DNA of 33,994 nucleotides. Origin: an uncultured Alphaproteobacteria bacterium (GTDB lineage Bacteria; Pseudomonadota; Alphaproteobacteria; Rickettsiales; UBA1997). Shown in pieces: positions 17,313 through 26,268 of the stretch (its first letter is position 1; the number at the start of each line of letters is the position of its first letter). The notes below the pieces were generated by a model. That model was given only the letters and a program-made list of their open reading frames with translations. It ran no database searches and had not been told where the DNA came from. The position numbers and the translations under genes are program-made. The stretch lies in contig CAIQBQ010000041.1 in the NCBI GenBank assembly GCA_903870105.1, forward strand, positions 1 through 33,994, written 5' to 3'.

Positions 17313-19823
17313 CTAAAGCGATCTTTTTTGCTCAACAACTTCGTAGCACTCGACTATGTCTTTTTCTTTGATGTCGTCGTAGTTTTCGAAGGCGATACCG
17401 CACTCAAAACCAGTCTTAACTTCCTTCACATCGTCCTTGAAACGCTTGAGCGTTTTTAATTCACCATCGTGAATCACGATATTGTCGCGCAGTAGTCGAG
17501 CTCTGGCATTGCGCTTGAGGACCCCATCAATAACGTAAGATCCCGCTACCTTTCCAGAACCAGAAACTTTGAAGACTTGGCGGATTTCAGCGCGGCCTAA
17601 ATGCTCTTCATTCTGAACTGGGGTTAACATGCCAGTGAGCAATAATTTCAAATCATCAACTAGATTATAGATGATTGAGTAGTAGCGAATTTCGATGCCT
17701 TTTGATAGCGCCATTTCTTTTGCTGAAGAGTTAGCGCGAACGTTAAAACCAACAATCATGGCACCAGATGCGGCAGCAAGAGAGATGTCGGAATCAGAAA
17801 CTCCGCCAGTTGCTGAATGCACAACTTTAATCGCAACTTCTTCATTATTTAATTTAGCCACCGTTCCAATGATAGCCTCAACTGAACCGTGCACATCGCC
17901 TTTGATGATGATGTTCAAATATTTTAATTTTCCTTTACCGGATTCTTTAAAAATATCGGAGAATGATCTGGCAGAATTCTTCAATGCCTTGATTTCTTTT
18001 TCTTTGCGTGAGCGGTAAGAAATAATTTCGCGAGCCTGTCTTTCTTCATCAACTTCGAAGAATTTATCTCCGGCATTTGGAGCGCTGTCTAAGCCGAGAA
18101 CTTCAACTGGAACCGAAGGAGTCGCTGATTTTACTATATTTCCAAGATCGTCAGACATTTTTCTAACACGACCAAAAGAGGTGCCAACAACGATTAAATC
18201 AGAGGTATCCAACGTTCCTTTTTGTACGATTAATGTCGCCACAACACCACGCGCTGGATCAATTCTCGATTCAAGCACTACGCCACTTGCTTTGCCTTCA
18301 TATTGCGATTTGAGATCAAGCACTTCCGCTTGCAACAAAATCGCCTCTTCAAGCTTTTCAAGATTTTTCTTAGTCTTTGCTGAGACAGGAATGAACATTA
18401 CGTCACCGCCCAAATCTTCACAGACAACATTGTGCGCGAGGAGTTCTTGTTTTACGCGCTCTGGATCTGCACCAGGTTTATCGATTTTATTTACAGCTAC
18501 GATCATCGGCACATTTGCTGCTTTGGCATGATTGATGGCTTCGATTGTTTGCGCTTTAACTCCATCGTCAGCGGCAACTACTAGCACGACGATGTCGGTA
18601 ACATTTGCACCGCGTGAACGCATTTCAGTAAAGGCTTCATGGCCAGGAGTATCAAGAAAAGTAATAAATTTTCCGCCAACGGCTTTGACGCGAGAAGCGC
18701 CAATATGCTGAGTAATTCCGCCATGCTCACGCGCAACAACATTGGTCTCACGCAAAGCGTCGAGCAAAGAAGTTTTACCGTGATCGACGTGACCCATAAT
18801 TGTAACGATCGGAGCACGCGCTAAGAAATCGTGATCTTCGCCACCTTCTTCAAGAATATTTTCAACATCAGAATGTGAAGTGCGTTTTGCCTTGTGACCA
18901 AATTCAGTGATGATGATTTCCGCGGTATCTGCGTCAACGGCTTGGTTACTGGTTACAACCATTCCCATGGCAAAAAGTTTTTTAACTACATCGCCAACTT
19001 TTTCAGTCATGCGCTCAGCTAAATCGGCGACACTAATTAATTCTGGAATGACAACTTCACGCGAAATTTTTTTGTATTCCTTGGTGGAAACTTGCTCTTG
19101 ATGTCTGTTTTTTCCTTTTTTGCGTTTATGTCCTGAGCCATCATCATCGGAATGAGTATCGATGACGTAGGTCATTCTACGGGTATTTACGCGCTCTTCT
19201 TTGAAGCTTGGTTTCTTTTTAGCTTCTTCCTCAAAGCTCTTTTTTACCGGAGCGGCTGGTAATTTTTTTTGCTTCTTTTTGTCGCGCTCTTCTCTTTCTT
19301 TAGATAGGCGTTGTTGCTCTTGTTTTCTTCTTTCTTCAGCAAGTTTTTCGCGCTCTTCTTTTTGACGATTAGCAACATCGACGCTTTGTCTAATTTTGCT
19401 GCGCACGTCAAACTGATCTAATTTGTAGTCGGGTACATTATTCTGCTTCACCTCAACAACCGGAGCTGGCTCAACGATATTTTCTTCAACAACGACTTCT
19501 TCCACCTTAACTACTTCTTCGCTTTGAGTTTTTTTATTTGCTCTGCTTAGAATTTCATGAGTTTTGATTTCACTTTTAACATCAACAGAACTTGAAACAG
19601 CTCTCATTCTGGCTTCAAATTCATTTTTACTTAGCCCAACAATATCTCGATCTTCACCTGGCCTTGAGTCTCTCTTACGCCCTTTGATGGTAACTTGAAC
19701 CGAAGAACTACCGAGTTTTTTTTCGGTATTAGTTTTTACGGCAAGGCTCTGAGTGCTAACTGGAGTTGATAGCTTAAGAGTAAGGCGCGAACGCGTTGTG
19801 TTTTGGTTATTTTCGTCTGTCAT
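17313..19823 (-). CDS. infB: Translation initiation factor IF-2
   Basis: IF-2 is the GTPase that brings fMet-tRNA to the 30S subunit and joins the subunits. The 836-residue product has a charged, low-complexity N-terminal half (Glu/Lys/Arg-rich coiled stretch about 155-225), an IF2_N domain near 257-305 ([16 protein letters not shown]), then the GTPase: GHVDHGKT near 345-352, [10 protein letters not shown] and [10 protein letters not shown]. Domains II-IV follow, including [31 protein letters not shown] and the C-terminal fMet-binding C2 domain ending in IVECYEVVE. It begins 3 bases after the nusA stop. The ylxR gene found between them in many alphaproteobacteria is missing. Confidence 0.97.
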   Translation of the reverse strand: MTDENNQNTTRSRLTLKLSTPVSTQSLAVKTNTEKKLGSSSVQVTIKGRKRDSRPGEDRDIVGLSKNEFEARMRAVSSSVDVKSEIKTHEILSRANKKTQSEEVVKVEEVVVEENIVEPAPVVEVKQNNVPDYKLDQFDVRSKIRQSVDVANRQKEEREKLAEERRKQEQQRLSKEREERDKKKQKKLPAAPVKKSFEEEAKKKPSFKEERVNTRRMTYVIDTHSDDDGSGHKRKKGKNRHQEQVSTKEYKKISREVVIPELISVADLAERMTEKVGDVVKKLFAMGMVVTSNQAVDADTAEIIITEFGHKAKRTSHSDVENILEEGGEDHDFLARAPIVTIMGHVDHGKTSLLDALRETNVVAREHGGITQHIGASRVKAVGGKFITFLDTPGHEAFTEMRSRGANVTDIVVLVVAADDGVKAQTIEAINHAKAANVPMIVAVNKIDKPGADPERVKQELLAHNVVCEDLGGDVMFIPVSAKTKKNLEKLEEAILLQAEVLDLKSQYEGKASGVVLESRIDPARGVVATLIVQKGTLDTSDLIVVGTSFGRVRKMSDDLGNIVKSATPSVPVEVLGLDSAPNAGDKFFEVDEERQAREIISYRSRKEKEIKALKNSARSFSDIFKESGKGKLKYLNIIIKGDVHGSVEAIIGTVAKLNNEEVAIKVVHSATGGVSDSDISLAAASGAMIVGFNVRANSSAKEMALSKGIEIRYYSIIYNLVDDLKLLLTGMLTPVQNEEHLGRAEIRQVFKVSGSGKVAGSYVIDGVLKRNARARLLRDNIVIHDGELKTLKRFKDDVKEVKTGFECGIAFENYDDIKEKDIVECYEVVEQKRSL

Positions 19824-19826
19824 TAT

Positions 19827-21113
19827 TTACGAATTTTTCTGAAGAAATTCCTCGGCTCTACGTTTAACTTCGCCAGCAATGTCTTCGTCAAAACCTTCGA
19901 TTGAAGCAATTTCAGAAACATCAGATTGAGCCAGAGAATCAACGGTTAGGAACCCTTCAGAAGCAAGAAGATTTGCAATCATTTCTTCGACGTCTAGAGC
20001 TTCAACAAAGAGTTTAGAAGCTTGATTAAATTCAGCGGTACGACGCGCTGATTCTTGCTCGTCGGTCATTACGTCAATTTTGTAACCAACTAATTTTGAA
20101 GCGAGTTTAACATTTTGTCCGCCGCGTCCAATCGCTAGGCTGAGCTGGTCTTCTGCCACTACAGCTTCGATCAAATTATTCTCTTCATCAACAACAACCT
20201 TACTAACTTTAGCTGGCGTTAGAGCGCTTATTACAAGCTCGGCCACATTTGGTGACCATTTGAGAATGTCGATTTTTTCACCGCGAAGTTCAGAGCTAAC
20301 TGACTGAACACGAGAACCGCGAATACCAATGAATGAGCCAATAATATCAATATCATCGCGACGAGAATAGATCGCGATTTTAGCGCGAGAACCTGGATCA
20401 CGAGCAACCGCTTTTACTTCAATATTTCCTTCGTAAAGCTCGGGAACTTCTTGTTCAAAAAGTCTCACCAAAAATTGTGGATGCGTGCGTGATAGGAAAA
20501 TCTGTGCACCGAATGGCTCTTTGCGCACATCTTCAATGTAGCAGCGAATACGGTCACCAACGCGGAAATTTTCTTTTGGAATTAAACCACTTTCGTGAAT
20601 CACAGCTTCGTAACCATCGACTTCCATTACGATATTTTTTAGACCAATTTTCTTAACTGAAGCACTAACAATATCGGCAATACGATCCTTGAATTCGTTA
20701 TATTCTTTATTCTTTTCAGCCTCTTTGACTTTGCGAATAATCTCGTTTCTGGCAACTTGCGCAACAACACGACTGAGATCGATCGGAGGCAATTCTTGCA
20801 CTACGAAATCACCAATTTCAGCATCGGAATTTTCTTGTTTTGCATGCTTAAGAGTGATGTGGGTACGCACATCAAAATCTTCAACATCATCTTTGGCAAC
20901 TTGTAGCTTATTGAAGAGTTTTATTTGCCCAGTTTTTCTGTCGATTTTGCAATCGATATCGAGATGGCTGCCGTATTTTTTCTTTGCAGCAAGCTTAATG
21001 CCCTCCTCCATCGCTTCAATAATTTCTTGAAGCGAAATGCCTTTTTCGTGCGCGATATTTTCAGCGACCAACAAAATTTCTTTGTTGCCCATGATGGTCA
21101 AATTACTAGCCAT
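19827..21113 (-). CDS. nusA: Transcription termination/antitermination factor NusA
   Basis: NusA binds RNA polymerase and nascent RNA, affecting pausing, termination and antitermination. The 428 residues contain the N-terminal RNAP-binding domain (ISLQEIIEAMEEGIKLAAKKKYG), an S1 domain (about 140-205: IVMEVDGYEAVIHESGLIP), two KH domains (DIIGSFIGIRGSRVQSV with the GxxG-type loop, and LSLAIGRGGQNVKLASKL) and one C-terminal helix-hairpin repeat (LDVEEMIANLLASEGFLTVDSLA). The start could also be the internal ATG at 21092 (MGNKEILLVAE), which matches shorter homologues. rimP, the usual upstream partner, is absent. The 114 bases in front hold the promoter, but no box is convincing. Confidence 0.97.
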   Translation of the reverse strand: MASNLTIMGNKEILLVAENIAHEKGISLQEIIEAMEEGIKLAAKKKYGSHLDIDCKIDRKTGQIKLFNKLQVAKDDVEDFDVRTHITLKHAKQENSDAEIGDFVVQELPPIDLSRVVAQVARNEIIRKVKEAEKNKEYNEFKDRIADIVSASVKKIGLKNIVMEVDGYEAVIHESGLIPKENFRVGDRIRCYIEDVRKEPFGAQIFLSRTHPQFLVRLFEQEVPELYEGNIEVKAVARDPGSRAKIAIYSRRDDIDIIGSFIGIRGSRVQSVSSELRGEKIDILKWSPNVAELVISALTPAKVSKVVVDEENNLIEAVVAEDQLSLAIGRGGQNVKLASKLVGYKIDVMTDEQESARRTAEFNQASKLFVEALDVEEMIANLLASEGFLTVDSLAQSDVSEIASIEGFDEDIAGEVKRRAEEFLQKNS

Positions 21114-21227
21114 GTCGTATCGTTATTTGTTAAAAAATTAAGTAAGAGAGAAGGAAATTAAGGTGCAGCTTTAATGATGCGGGATAAGGCATTGGAAGCT
21201 ATTTAGGCAAAAATTGAAAGCAACTGC

Positions 21228-21518
21228 TCAATTATTTTTTACCTGTTTTTCAAGCTTTCTGATTTTGCGCTGATCACTAAGGCGTTTGAAAAAATTTTGA
21301 ATAATAGTCGGAGAGCAAGAAATTATTCCAAAAATGAGCCCGAGAACAAAACAAACAATCATCATCACAAAAACTCTTGTCTGAATTTCAAACGGTAAAG
21401 GATGTGTAGAGATTGTAATCACCTCGCGATTGTCGAGCATAAAAATCACCAAACAAACCAAGAGCAATAGAAGTACTACAGAACGAAAAATTCGCAAAAT
21501 TGATTTTATGAAACCCAT
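21228..21518 (-). CDS. lapA: LapA-domain (DUF1049) small membrane protein
   Basis: The 96-residue protein has two membrane helices (about residues 14-30 and 49-67) separated by a short periplasmic link, and a basic, coiled C-terminal tail (LSDQRKIRKLEKQVKNN) in the cytoplasm. The layout and the NREVITIS segment fit the LapA/DUF1049 family. In E. coli, LapA works with LapB to control LPS synthesis via FtsH and LpxC. Whether this is true here is inference, though ftsH lies about 5 kb away. It starts 8 bases after cycM, as the last gene of prs-cycM-lapA. Confidence 0.75.
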   Translation of the reverse strand: MGFIKSILRIFRSVVLLLLLVCLVIFMLDNREVITISTHPLPFEIQTRVFVMMIVCFVLGLIFGIISCSPTIIQNFFKRLSDQRKIRKLEKQVKNN

Positions 21519-21526
21519 TGGGGAAT

Positions 21527-22048
21527 TTATTGCTTTTGTAAGAACAGAATTACGTCGGCACGGTCTTGCGGCTTTTTCAATCCTGGAAAAGCCATTTTAG
21601 TTCCCGGCACGTAATCTTTTGGCTTGGTAATAAATTGACCGATTGATTCTGCGTCCCAAGAGCCGCCCTTTGCTCTCATCGCATCAGAATAAGAGAAGGA
21701 GGTTGAGGCTCTTTTTCTACCCACAACTCCAAATAAATTTGGTCCAATTTTTGCCGCTTCACCTTTGCCAATAGTATGACAAGTTGCGCATTTTTTAAAA
21801 ATTTTTGCACCACGATCGAGGTCGGCTAACTTCATCAAAGAAGGGAAATCAACTGGCTTTTCTTCTTTTTTAGCCACCGGCTTTCCATCGGCAGAAAGCT
21901 CAATTTCAAAACCTCTTTTGAGCATTTTTTTTGGCTGGTAAAGAAGATTAGCGACGATGATTGCAAAGAGCACTATAGTAATCGGCAAAACAACCACTGG
22001 TGCGAATTTTTTAAATTGTAGCTGAAGAAATTCGATAATTTTTTTCAT
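21527..22048 (-). CDS. cycM: Membrane-anchored class I cytochrome c (CycM type)
   Basis: This electron carrier links the bc1 complex to terminal oxidase while held to the periplasmic face of the inner membrane. The 173-residue protein has an uncleaved membrane helix (about 16-37) followed by a Lys/Glu linker and a single cytochrome domain: haem site CATCH (Cys87, Cys90, His91) and axial methionine in GTKMAFPGL (Met152), with KIGPNLFGVVGR between. It matches the CycM/cytochrome c552 class of alphaproteobacteria, including Rickettsia. It lies 2 bases downstream of prs and 8 bases upstream of lapA. Confidence 0.92.
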   Translation of the reverse strand: MKKIIEFLQLQFKKFAPVVVLPITIVLFAIIVANLLYQPKKMLKRGFEIELSADGKPVAKKEEKPVDFPSLMKLADLDRGAKIFKKCATCHTIGKGEAAKIGPNLFGVVGRKRASTSFSYSDAMRAKGGSWDAESIGQFITKPKDYVPGTKMAFPGLKKPQDRADVILFLQKQ

Positions 22049-22050
22049 AA

Positions 22051-22983
22051 TTAATCAAACAAAGTAGAGACTGACTTCTCTAAAGAAATGTTGCGGATAG
22101 CCTCTCCGAGTAGATCGGAAATGTTAATAATTTTGATATTTTTGACCGACAAAGTTTCTTCCGATGGCTGAATTGAATCGGTAATGACAAGAGTTTTTAG
22201 CTTAGAATTGGCAATTCTTTCCGGAGCCTTTCCTGATAAAACACCGTGAGTAATGTAGGCCGAAACTGACTTTGCACCCTTTATTAGCAAGGCTTCGGCT
22301 GCGTTACATAAAGTTCCACCAGAGTCGATCATGTCATCGACAATAATGCAATTTTTACCTTCAACTTCGCCAATAATATTCATCACCTCGCTAATTCCAG
22401 CACGAGGACGACGTTTATCAACAATCGCTAAATCAGCGCCAATTTTTCCAGCGATTGCTCTTGCCCGCACTAGGCCACCAACATCTGGGGATACTACCAC
22501 TAAATTTTCTAGCTCAAAATTTTGCTTGATGTCGCGCACAAAAACTGGTGCGGCGTAAAGATTGTCGAGAGGAATATCGAAGAAGCCTTGAATTTGCCCA
22601 GCATGTAAATCCATTGTGAGCACCCGATCTGCACCGGCTGAAGTGATTAAATTCGCAACTAATTTTGCAGAAATTGGGGTGCGCGGAGCAACTTTGCGAT
22701 CTTGTCTAGCATAACCAAAGTAAGGCATTACCGCAGTAATTCTTTTCGCTGAAGCACGACGCAATGCATCAATCACCACCAACAATTCCATGATATTGTC
22801 ATTGGCTGGGAATGAGGTCGATTGCAAAACAAAAATATCTTCGCCGCGCACATTTTCTTTAATCTCAACAAAGACTTCCATGTCAGCAAAACGCTTAATC
22901 TCGACATTAACTAATTTTGAACCCAAATAACTGGCGATATTTTGCGACAAAGATGGATTGCTATTGCAAGCGAGTAACTTCAT
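22051..22983 (-). CDS. prs: Ribose-phosphate pyrophosphokinase
   Basis: Prs makes PRPP from ribose-5-phosphate and ATP for nucleotide, histidine and NAD synthesis. The 310-residue product matches class I enzymes: [22 protein letters not shown] (ATP site), [11 protein letters not shown] (metal-binding Asp-His), [13 protein letters not shown] and the PRPP loop [12 protein letters not shown] (near 215-226). It is the first gene of the leftward prs-cycM-lapA group and is divergent from hemJ over an 81-base gap. Many intracellular Rickettsiales have lost prs, so its presence argues for de novo nucleotide synthesis. Confidence 0.97.
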   Translation of the reverse strand: MKLLACNSNPSLSQNIASYLGSKLVNVEIKRFADMEVFVEIKENVRGEDIFVLQSTSFPANDNIMELLVVIDALRRASAKRITAVMPYFGYARQDRKVAPRTPISAKLVANLITSAGADRVLTMDLHAGQIQGFFDIPLDNLYAAPVFVRDIKQNFELENLVVVSPDVGGLVRARAIAGKIGADLAIVDKRRPRAGISEVMNIIGEVEGKNCIIVDDMIDSGGTLCNAAEALLIKGAKSVSAYITHGVLSGKAPERIANSKLKTLVITDSIQPSEETLSVKNIKIINISDLLGEAIRNISLEKSVSTLFD

Positions 22984-23064
22984 TTTATTTCAAGAAAATG
23001 CTTTAGAAACGAGGCATCGCACGCTAGTAACCGACTTCAATTAATCAACTTTTTCTTTAAAAAA

Positions 23065-23499
23065 ATGGCCGAGATCGAACTTTACGACGTAATCAAAATT
23101 CTGCATATCGCCGCAGTAATTTCATGGCTCGCCGGACTTTTATATTTACCAAGAATTTTCGTTTATCACACGCAAGTAGCCGTTGGATCCGAAACTGATA
23201 AAATTTTTCAAGTGATGGAGAGGAAGTTGCTGCGCTACATCATGAATCCTGCGATGATTTTGGTTTTTATTTTTGGTTTTTATCTCTCTTCAAAAATCGG
23301 CTTTGAATTCATTTGGCTGCACATCAAGTTAACTCTCGTCGCAATACTTACTTTCTATCACCATTTGCTTGGGCGCTGGAGAAAATCCTTTGAAAAAGGC
23401 CAGAATAAACACAGCCAGAAGTTTTATCGAATCATCAATGAAGTGCCAATTTTGCTAATTCTTGCTATTGTCGCTTTGGTAATTTTGAAACCTTTCTAA
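23065..23499 (+). CDS. hemJ: Protoporphyrinogen IX oxidase HemJ
   Basis: HemJ oxidises protoporphyrinogen IX in the late haem pathway and is the usual form in alphaproteobacteria. The 144-residue protein has four hydrophobic helices and the family motifs ILHIAAVISWLAGLLYLPR (conserved His14 and Arg30), RYIMNPAMILVFIFG, WLHIKL and FYHHLLGRWRK. It is directly followed, with no spacer, by the dipeptidase ATG at 23500 (TAAATG). Haem from this pathway would supply the CycM cytochrome via CcmB. Confidence 0.93.
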   Translation: MAEIELYDVIKILHIAAVISWLAGLLYLPRIFVYHTQVAVGSETDKIFQVMERKLLRYIMNPAMILVFIFGFYLSSKIGFEFIWLHIKLTLVAILTFYHHLLGRWRKSFEKGQNKHSQKFYRIINEVPILLILAIVALVILKPF

Positions 23500-24060
23500 A
23501 TGCAAAATCTTATCGAAATCACTCCAGAAAAATTCGACGTAATTTTTGATTTGCGCTACGCTTCAGAAAATAATGTTTGTGGTCACAAACTTTATTCTCG
23601 TCCTTTCGCTTACATGCATGAAGCCTCTATTGAGGGGATCCTGAAAGCGATTAAGTCAGCAAAAAATTTAGGGCTAAAATTGAAAATCTTCGACACATTT
23701 CGCCCGCTCGAAGTACAAAAATACATGTTCAATAAATTTCCCGGCGACTTTGTTTCAAATCCTGAAGATGGAGCCATCCCACATTGTCGCGGTGTAGCCA
23801 TTGATTTAACTTTAAGTGACTCGCAAGGAAATGACTTAGAGATGGGAACGGATTTCGACAATTTTTCTGAGTTAGCTTTTCACAATTGCGAAAAAATTTC
23901 TGCGGAAGCGCAGCACAATCGCTTACTACTTCTTGGCCTTATGACCGCTGCTGGCTTTGATTTCTATTCAAAAGAATGGTGGCATTATCAACTTTTCAAA
24001 CCGCGTGAATATGAAGTTGTAAATGCTTCACCGGAATTAATTCAACACTCGTTGCGCTAA
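23500..24060 (+). CDS. ddpX: D-alanyl-D-alanine dipeptidase (VanX/DdpX, M15D)
   Basis: This zinc peptidase cleaves D-Ala-D-Ala; in vancomycin resistance VanX does this to remove the drug target, while DdpX-type enzymes recycle wall material. The 186-residue protein has DLRYASENN at the N-terminus, the substrate arginine in DTFRP (Arg68), zinc ligands in HCRGVAID (His95, Asp102) and EWWHYQ (catalytic Glu159, His162). There is no signal peptide, which fits a cytoplasmic enzyme. No vanA/vanH-like gene lies nearby, so recycling is more likely than resistance. Its last 65 bases overlap the 3' end of recF on the other strand. Confidence 0.92.
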   Translation: MQNLIEITPEKFDVIFDLRYASENNVCGHKLYSRPFAYMHEASIEGILKAIKSAKNLGLKLKIFDTFRPLEVQKYMFNKFPGDFVSNPEDGAIPHCRGVAIDLTLSDSQGNDLEMGTDFDNFSELAFHNCEKISAEAQHNRLLLLGLMTAAGFDFYSKEWWHYQLFKPREYEVVNASPELIQHSLR

Positions 24061-25084
24061 AAAAAGCCTGCAAATTTGCGGCGGAAATTTCTTCGAATAA
24101 ATTCTTCTTTCGCTCCTCATCCAAATGAGAAACCACTTCGTCAAAAATTAAAATTGTTGGCTGATTTTTGTAAGCTGATGAAATCCGAGCCCGTGCCAAA
24201 GTGATTCCAAGCATGATCGCTTTTTGTTCACCAGTTGAAGAAAGTTTCGCCGAGATATTTTTCTTCAAAAAAATTGCGTCAAAATCTGAGCGATGAACGC
24301 CAAATTCAGTTTTAAAACTCACTAGATCGCGCTCACGATTTTCTTTCATTTTGATTTTGTAAAACTCTTCTAGCTGCGCTGCGCTTTGTTTCACTATCAT
24401 CTCTTCAACTTCGCCAAGAGCACAAAGTTTTGTCTGCGGAAAATTTGACGCAAAAGATGAAATAGCCTTATTGAAAAAATCTATCGCTTCGATCCGAGCT
24501 GCTGCGATCGAAACTCCGAGCTCAACGATTTTATTTTCTACCGCATTCAGCCATTTATCGTCGCGATGTTTTTGCAAAATCAGCAATCTTTCGCGGAGTA
24601 ATTTTTGGTAATTGTTGATACGGCTGGAATGTTCGTGATCAAGGTCGGAGACGATTTTATCCATGTAATCGCGACGCTCACTTTTGCCTGAAATAAAAAG
24701 CTGTTCGAGCTGCGGAGTTAAGAAAATAAAATTAATTAAATGACTTCTAAGATCGCTTTGACGCTTAGGACTAACTGGTTCGCCGTTAATTAGTAAAATT
24801 TTTTTCTTCTGAATCGCATCAAATGAAACAGCAATTTTCTCGATGAATTCGTGATTAGAGATTTCAGCGTAAATCGTAAAATTTTTCTCGCCGATTTTTA
24901 TCATTTCGTCAAAATCACTTCCACGCAAAGAGGCGCTGCGACCAAGCAATGTCAGACTTTCAAGAATATTAGTTTTGCCAGCGCCATTTACACCAACGAG
25001 CAAAACTGATGATGAAGAAAATTCAATTCTATGCGAGGAGAAATTGCGAAAATTAGAGAGAAAAAGTTTTTGAATTTTAATCAT
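23996..25084 (-). CDS. recF: DNA replication and repair protein RecF
   Basis: RecF is an SMC-like ATPase that helps RecO and RecR load RecA at gapped DNA. From the ATG at 25084 (MIKIQKLFLSNFRNFSS) it has 362 residues. An in-frame TTG at 25126 would add 14 residues without family support. Walker A is GVNGAGKTN (31-39), the signature is LSSTGEQKAIMLG, and Walker B is ILIFDEVVSHLDEER. The coding end overlaps ddpX by 65 bases. It is the third gene of ftsH-dnaN-recF, and the dnaN-recF order is the ancestral one, although dnaA is not next to them. Confidence 0.95.
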   Translation of the reverse strand: MIKIQKLFLSNFRNFSSHRIEFSSSSVLLVGVNGAGKTNILESLTLLGRSASLRGSDFDEMIKIGEKNFTIYAEISNHEFIEKIAVSFDAIQKKKILLINGEPVSPKRQSDLRSHLINFIFLTPQLEQLFISGKSERRDYMDKIVSDLDHEHSSRINNYQKLLRERLLILQKHRDDKWLNAVENKIVELGVSIAAARIEAIDFFNKAISSFASNFPQTKLCALGEVEEMIVKQSAAQLEEFYKIKMKENRERDLVSFKTEFGVHRSDFDAIFLKKNISAKLSSTGEQKAIMLGITLARARISSAYKNQPTILIFDEVVSHLDEERKKNLFEEISAANLQAFFSATSVELIPVKHLQLHIHAV

Positions 25085-25135
25085 TTTGAGTTGCCGCGTC
25101 GCTCTATGAGCTCCTAGTAATGACAAATTAAAACG

Positions 25136-26248
25136 CTAAATTCTAACCGGCATAATGACGAATACCGAACTCATATTCTTAGCCTCAATCAACGCTGGAG
25201 AAGATCCATCTTTGAAACGCATTAGCAGCTCATCATTGTCGATTTGACCGATGATGTCGAGGAGGTAACGTGAGTTGAAACCAGTTTCAATGCGCTCTCC
25301 TGAATAGTTCACATCAAGTTCTTCATAAGCGAAAGAGCCGTCATTGGTACTAACTTGTAGACTCAATTTTCCGTTTTCCAAAATCATTTTAACCAAACGA
25401 TGCTTGTCAGTCGCAACAGTTGAAACACGGTCAACACAATCGAAAAAAGTCTTTTTGTTAATTGACGCAATGAGAGAATTATTCTTTGGTACGACTTTGT
25501 CGTAATCAGGAAATTCGCCGTCGATTAGTTTAGAAATAATAGTCGCCTGACCTGCCACCACTTTGATTTTCACGCGCGAAATTGCGAAGCGCACTTCCTT
25601 CGTTGCCTCGATAATTTTACGAATTTCAGCGACGGATTTTTTTGGTAAAATCACGCCAAAAGGAGTTTTTAAATCAATGTCAGCAAAAGAAAGAGCGAGC
25701 CTGTGGCCATCGGTGGCAACAGTGCGCAAACTGAAATTTGTACCTTGCTTTATGGCATGTAAATAAAGGCCATTGAGATAGTAACGAGTTTCATCACTCG
25801 AAATTGCGAAGCGTGTTTTTTCAATCATTCGCATTAAATCTTCTGACTTAATTGTGATTTCTTCGCCCAATTCACCTTCCGATAAATTTGGAAATTCTGT
25901 CGCATCGATGCAAGGCAAGCTATATTTCGATTTGCCGGATTTAATCTGTAAAATCGTCGGACTTTCTTGCGAAATCATTATCGCACCTTCCGGAATTTTA
26001 CGCACGATGTCAAAAAACATTTGCGCCGGAACCGTAGTCACTCCGCTCTTCTTCATATCTGCTTCAAAAGTCGCGGTAACAAGAATATCCATGTCAGTTG
26101 CTGACAAAATTACCTTGTCACCTTCCTGCGTTTTTTGAGCTTCGATTTTAATATTTTGTAGAACAGGAATTGTGTTCTTTCTTTCTACCGCACCACTCAC
26201 ATTTGAGATGGCTTTAAGTAATGACTGCTTTGCTACTTCGAACTGCAT
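25136..26248 (-). CDS. dnaN: DNA polymerase III beta sliding clamp
   Basis: DnaN is the ring-shaped clamp that gives the replicative polymerase its processivity. The 370-residue protein shows three repeats of the clamp fold, starting MQFEVAKQSLLKAISNVSGAVERKNTIPVL, with TRYYLNGLYLH and ATDGHRLALS in domain II and the C-terminal VIMPVRI that forms part of the hydrophobic partner pocket. The length is standard. It follows ftsH by 20 bases and precedes recF by 51. Confidence 0.97.
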   Translation of the reverse strand: MQFEVAKQSLLKAISNVSGAVERKNTIPVLQNIKIEAQKTQEGDKVILSATDMDILVTATFEADMKKSGVTTVPAQMFFDIVRKIPEGAIMISQESPTILQIKSGKSKYSLPCIDATEFPNLSEGELGEEITIKSEDLMRMIEKTRFAISSDETRYYLNGLYLHAIKQGTNFSLRTVATDGHRLALSFADIDLKTPFGVILPKKSVAEIRKIIEATKEVRFAISRVKIKVVAGQATIISKLIDGEFPDYDKVVPKNNSLIASINKKTFFDCVDRVSTVATDKHRLVKMILENGKLSLQVSTNDGSFAYEELDVNYSGERIETGFNSRYLLDIIGQIDNDELLMRFKDGSSPALIEAKNMSSVFVIMPVRI

Positions 26249-26268
26249 GTTTTTAGTTTTTCTATTGA

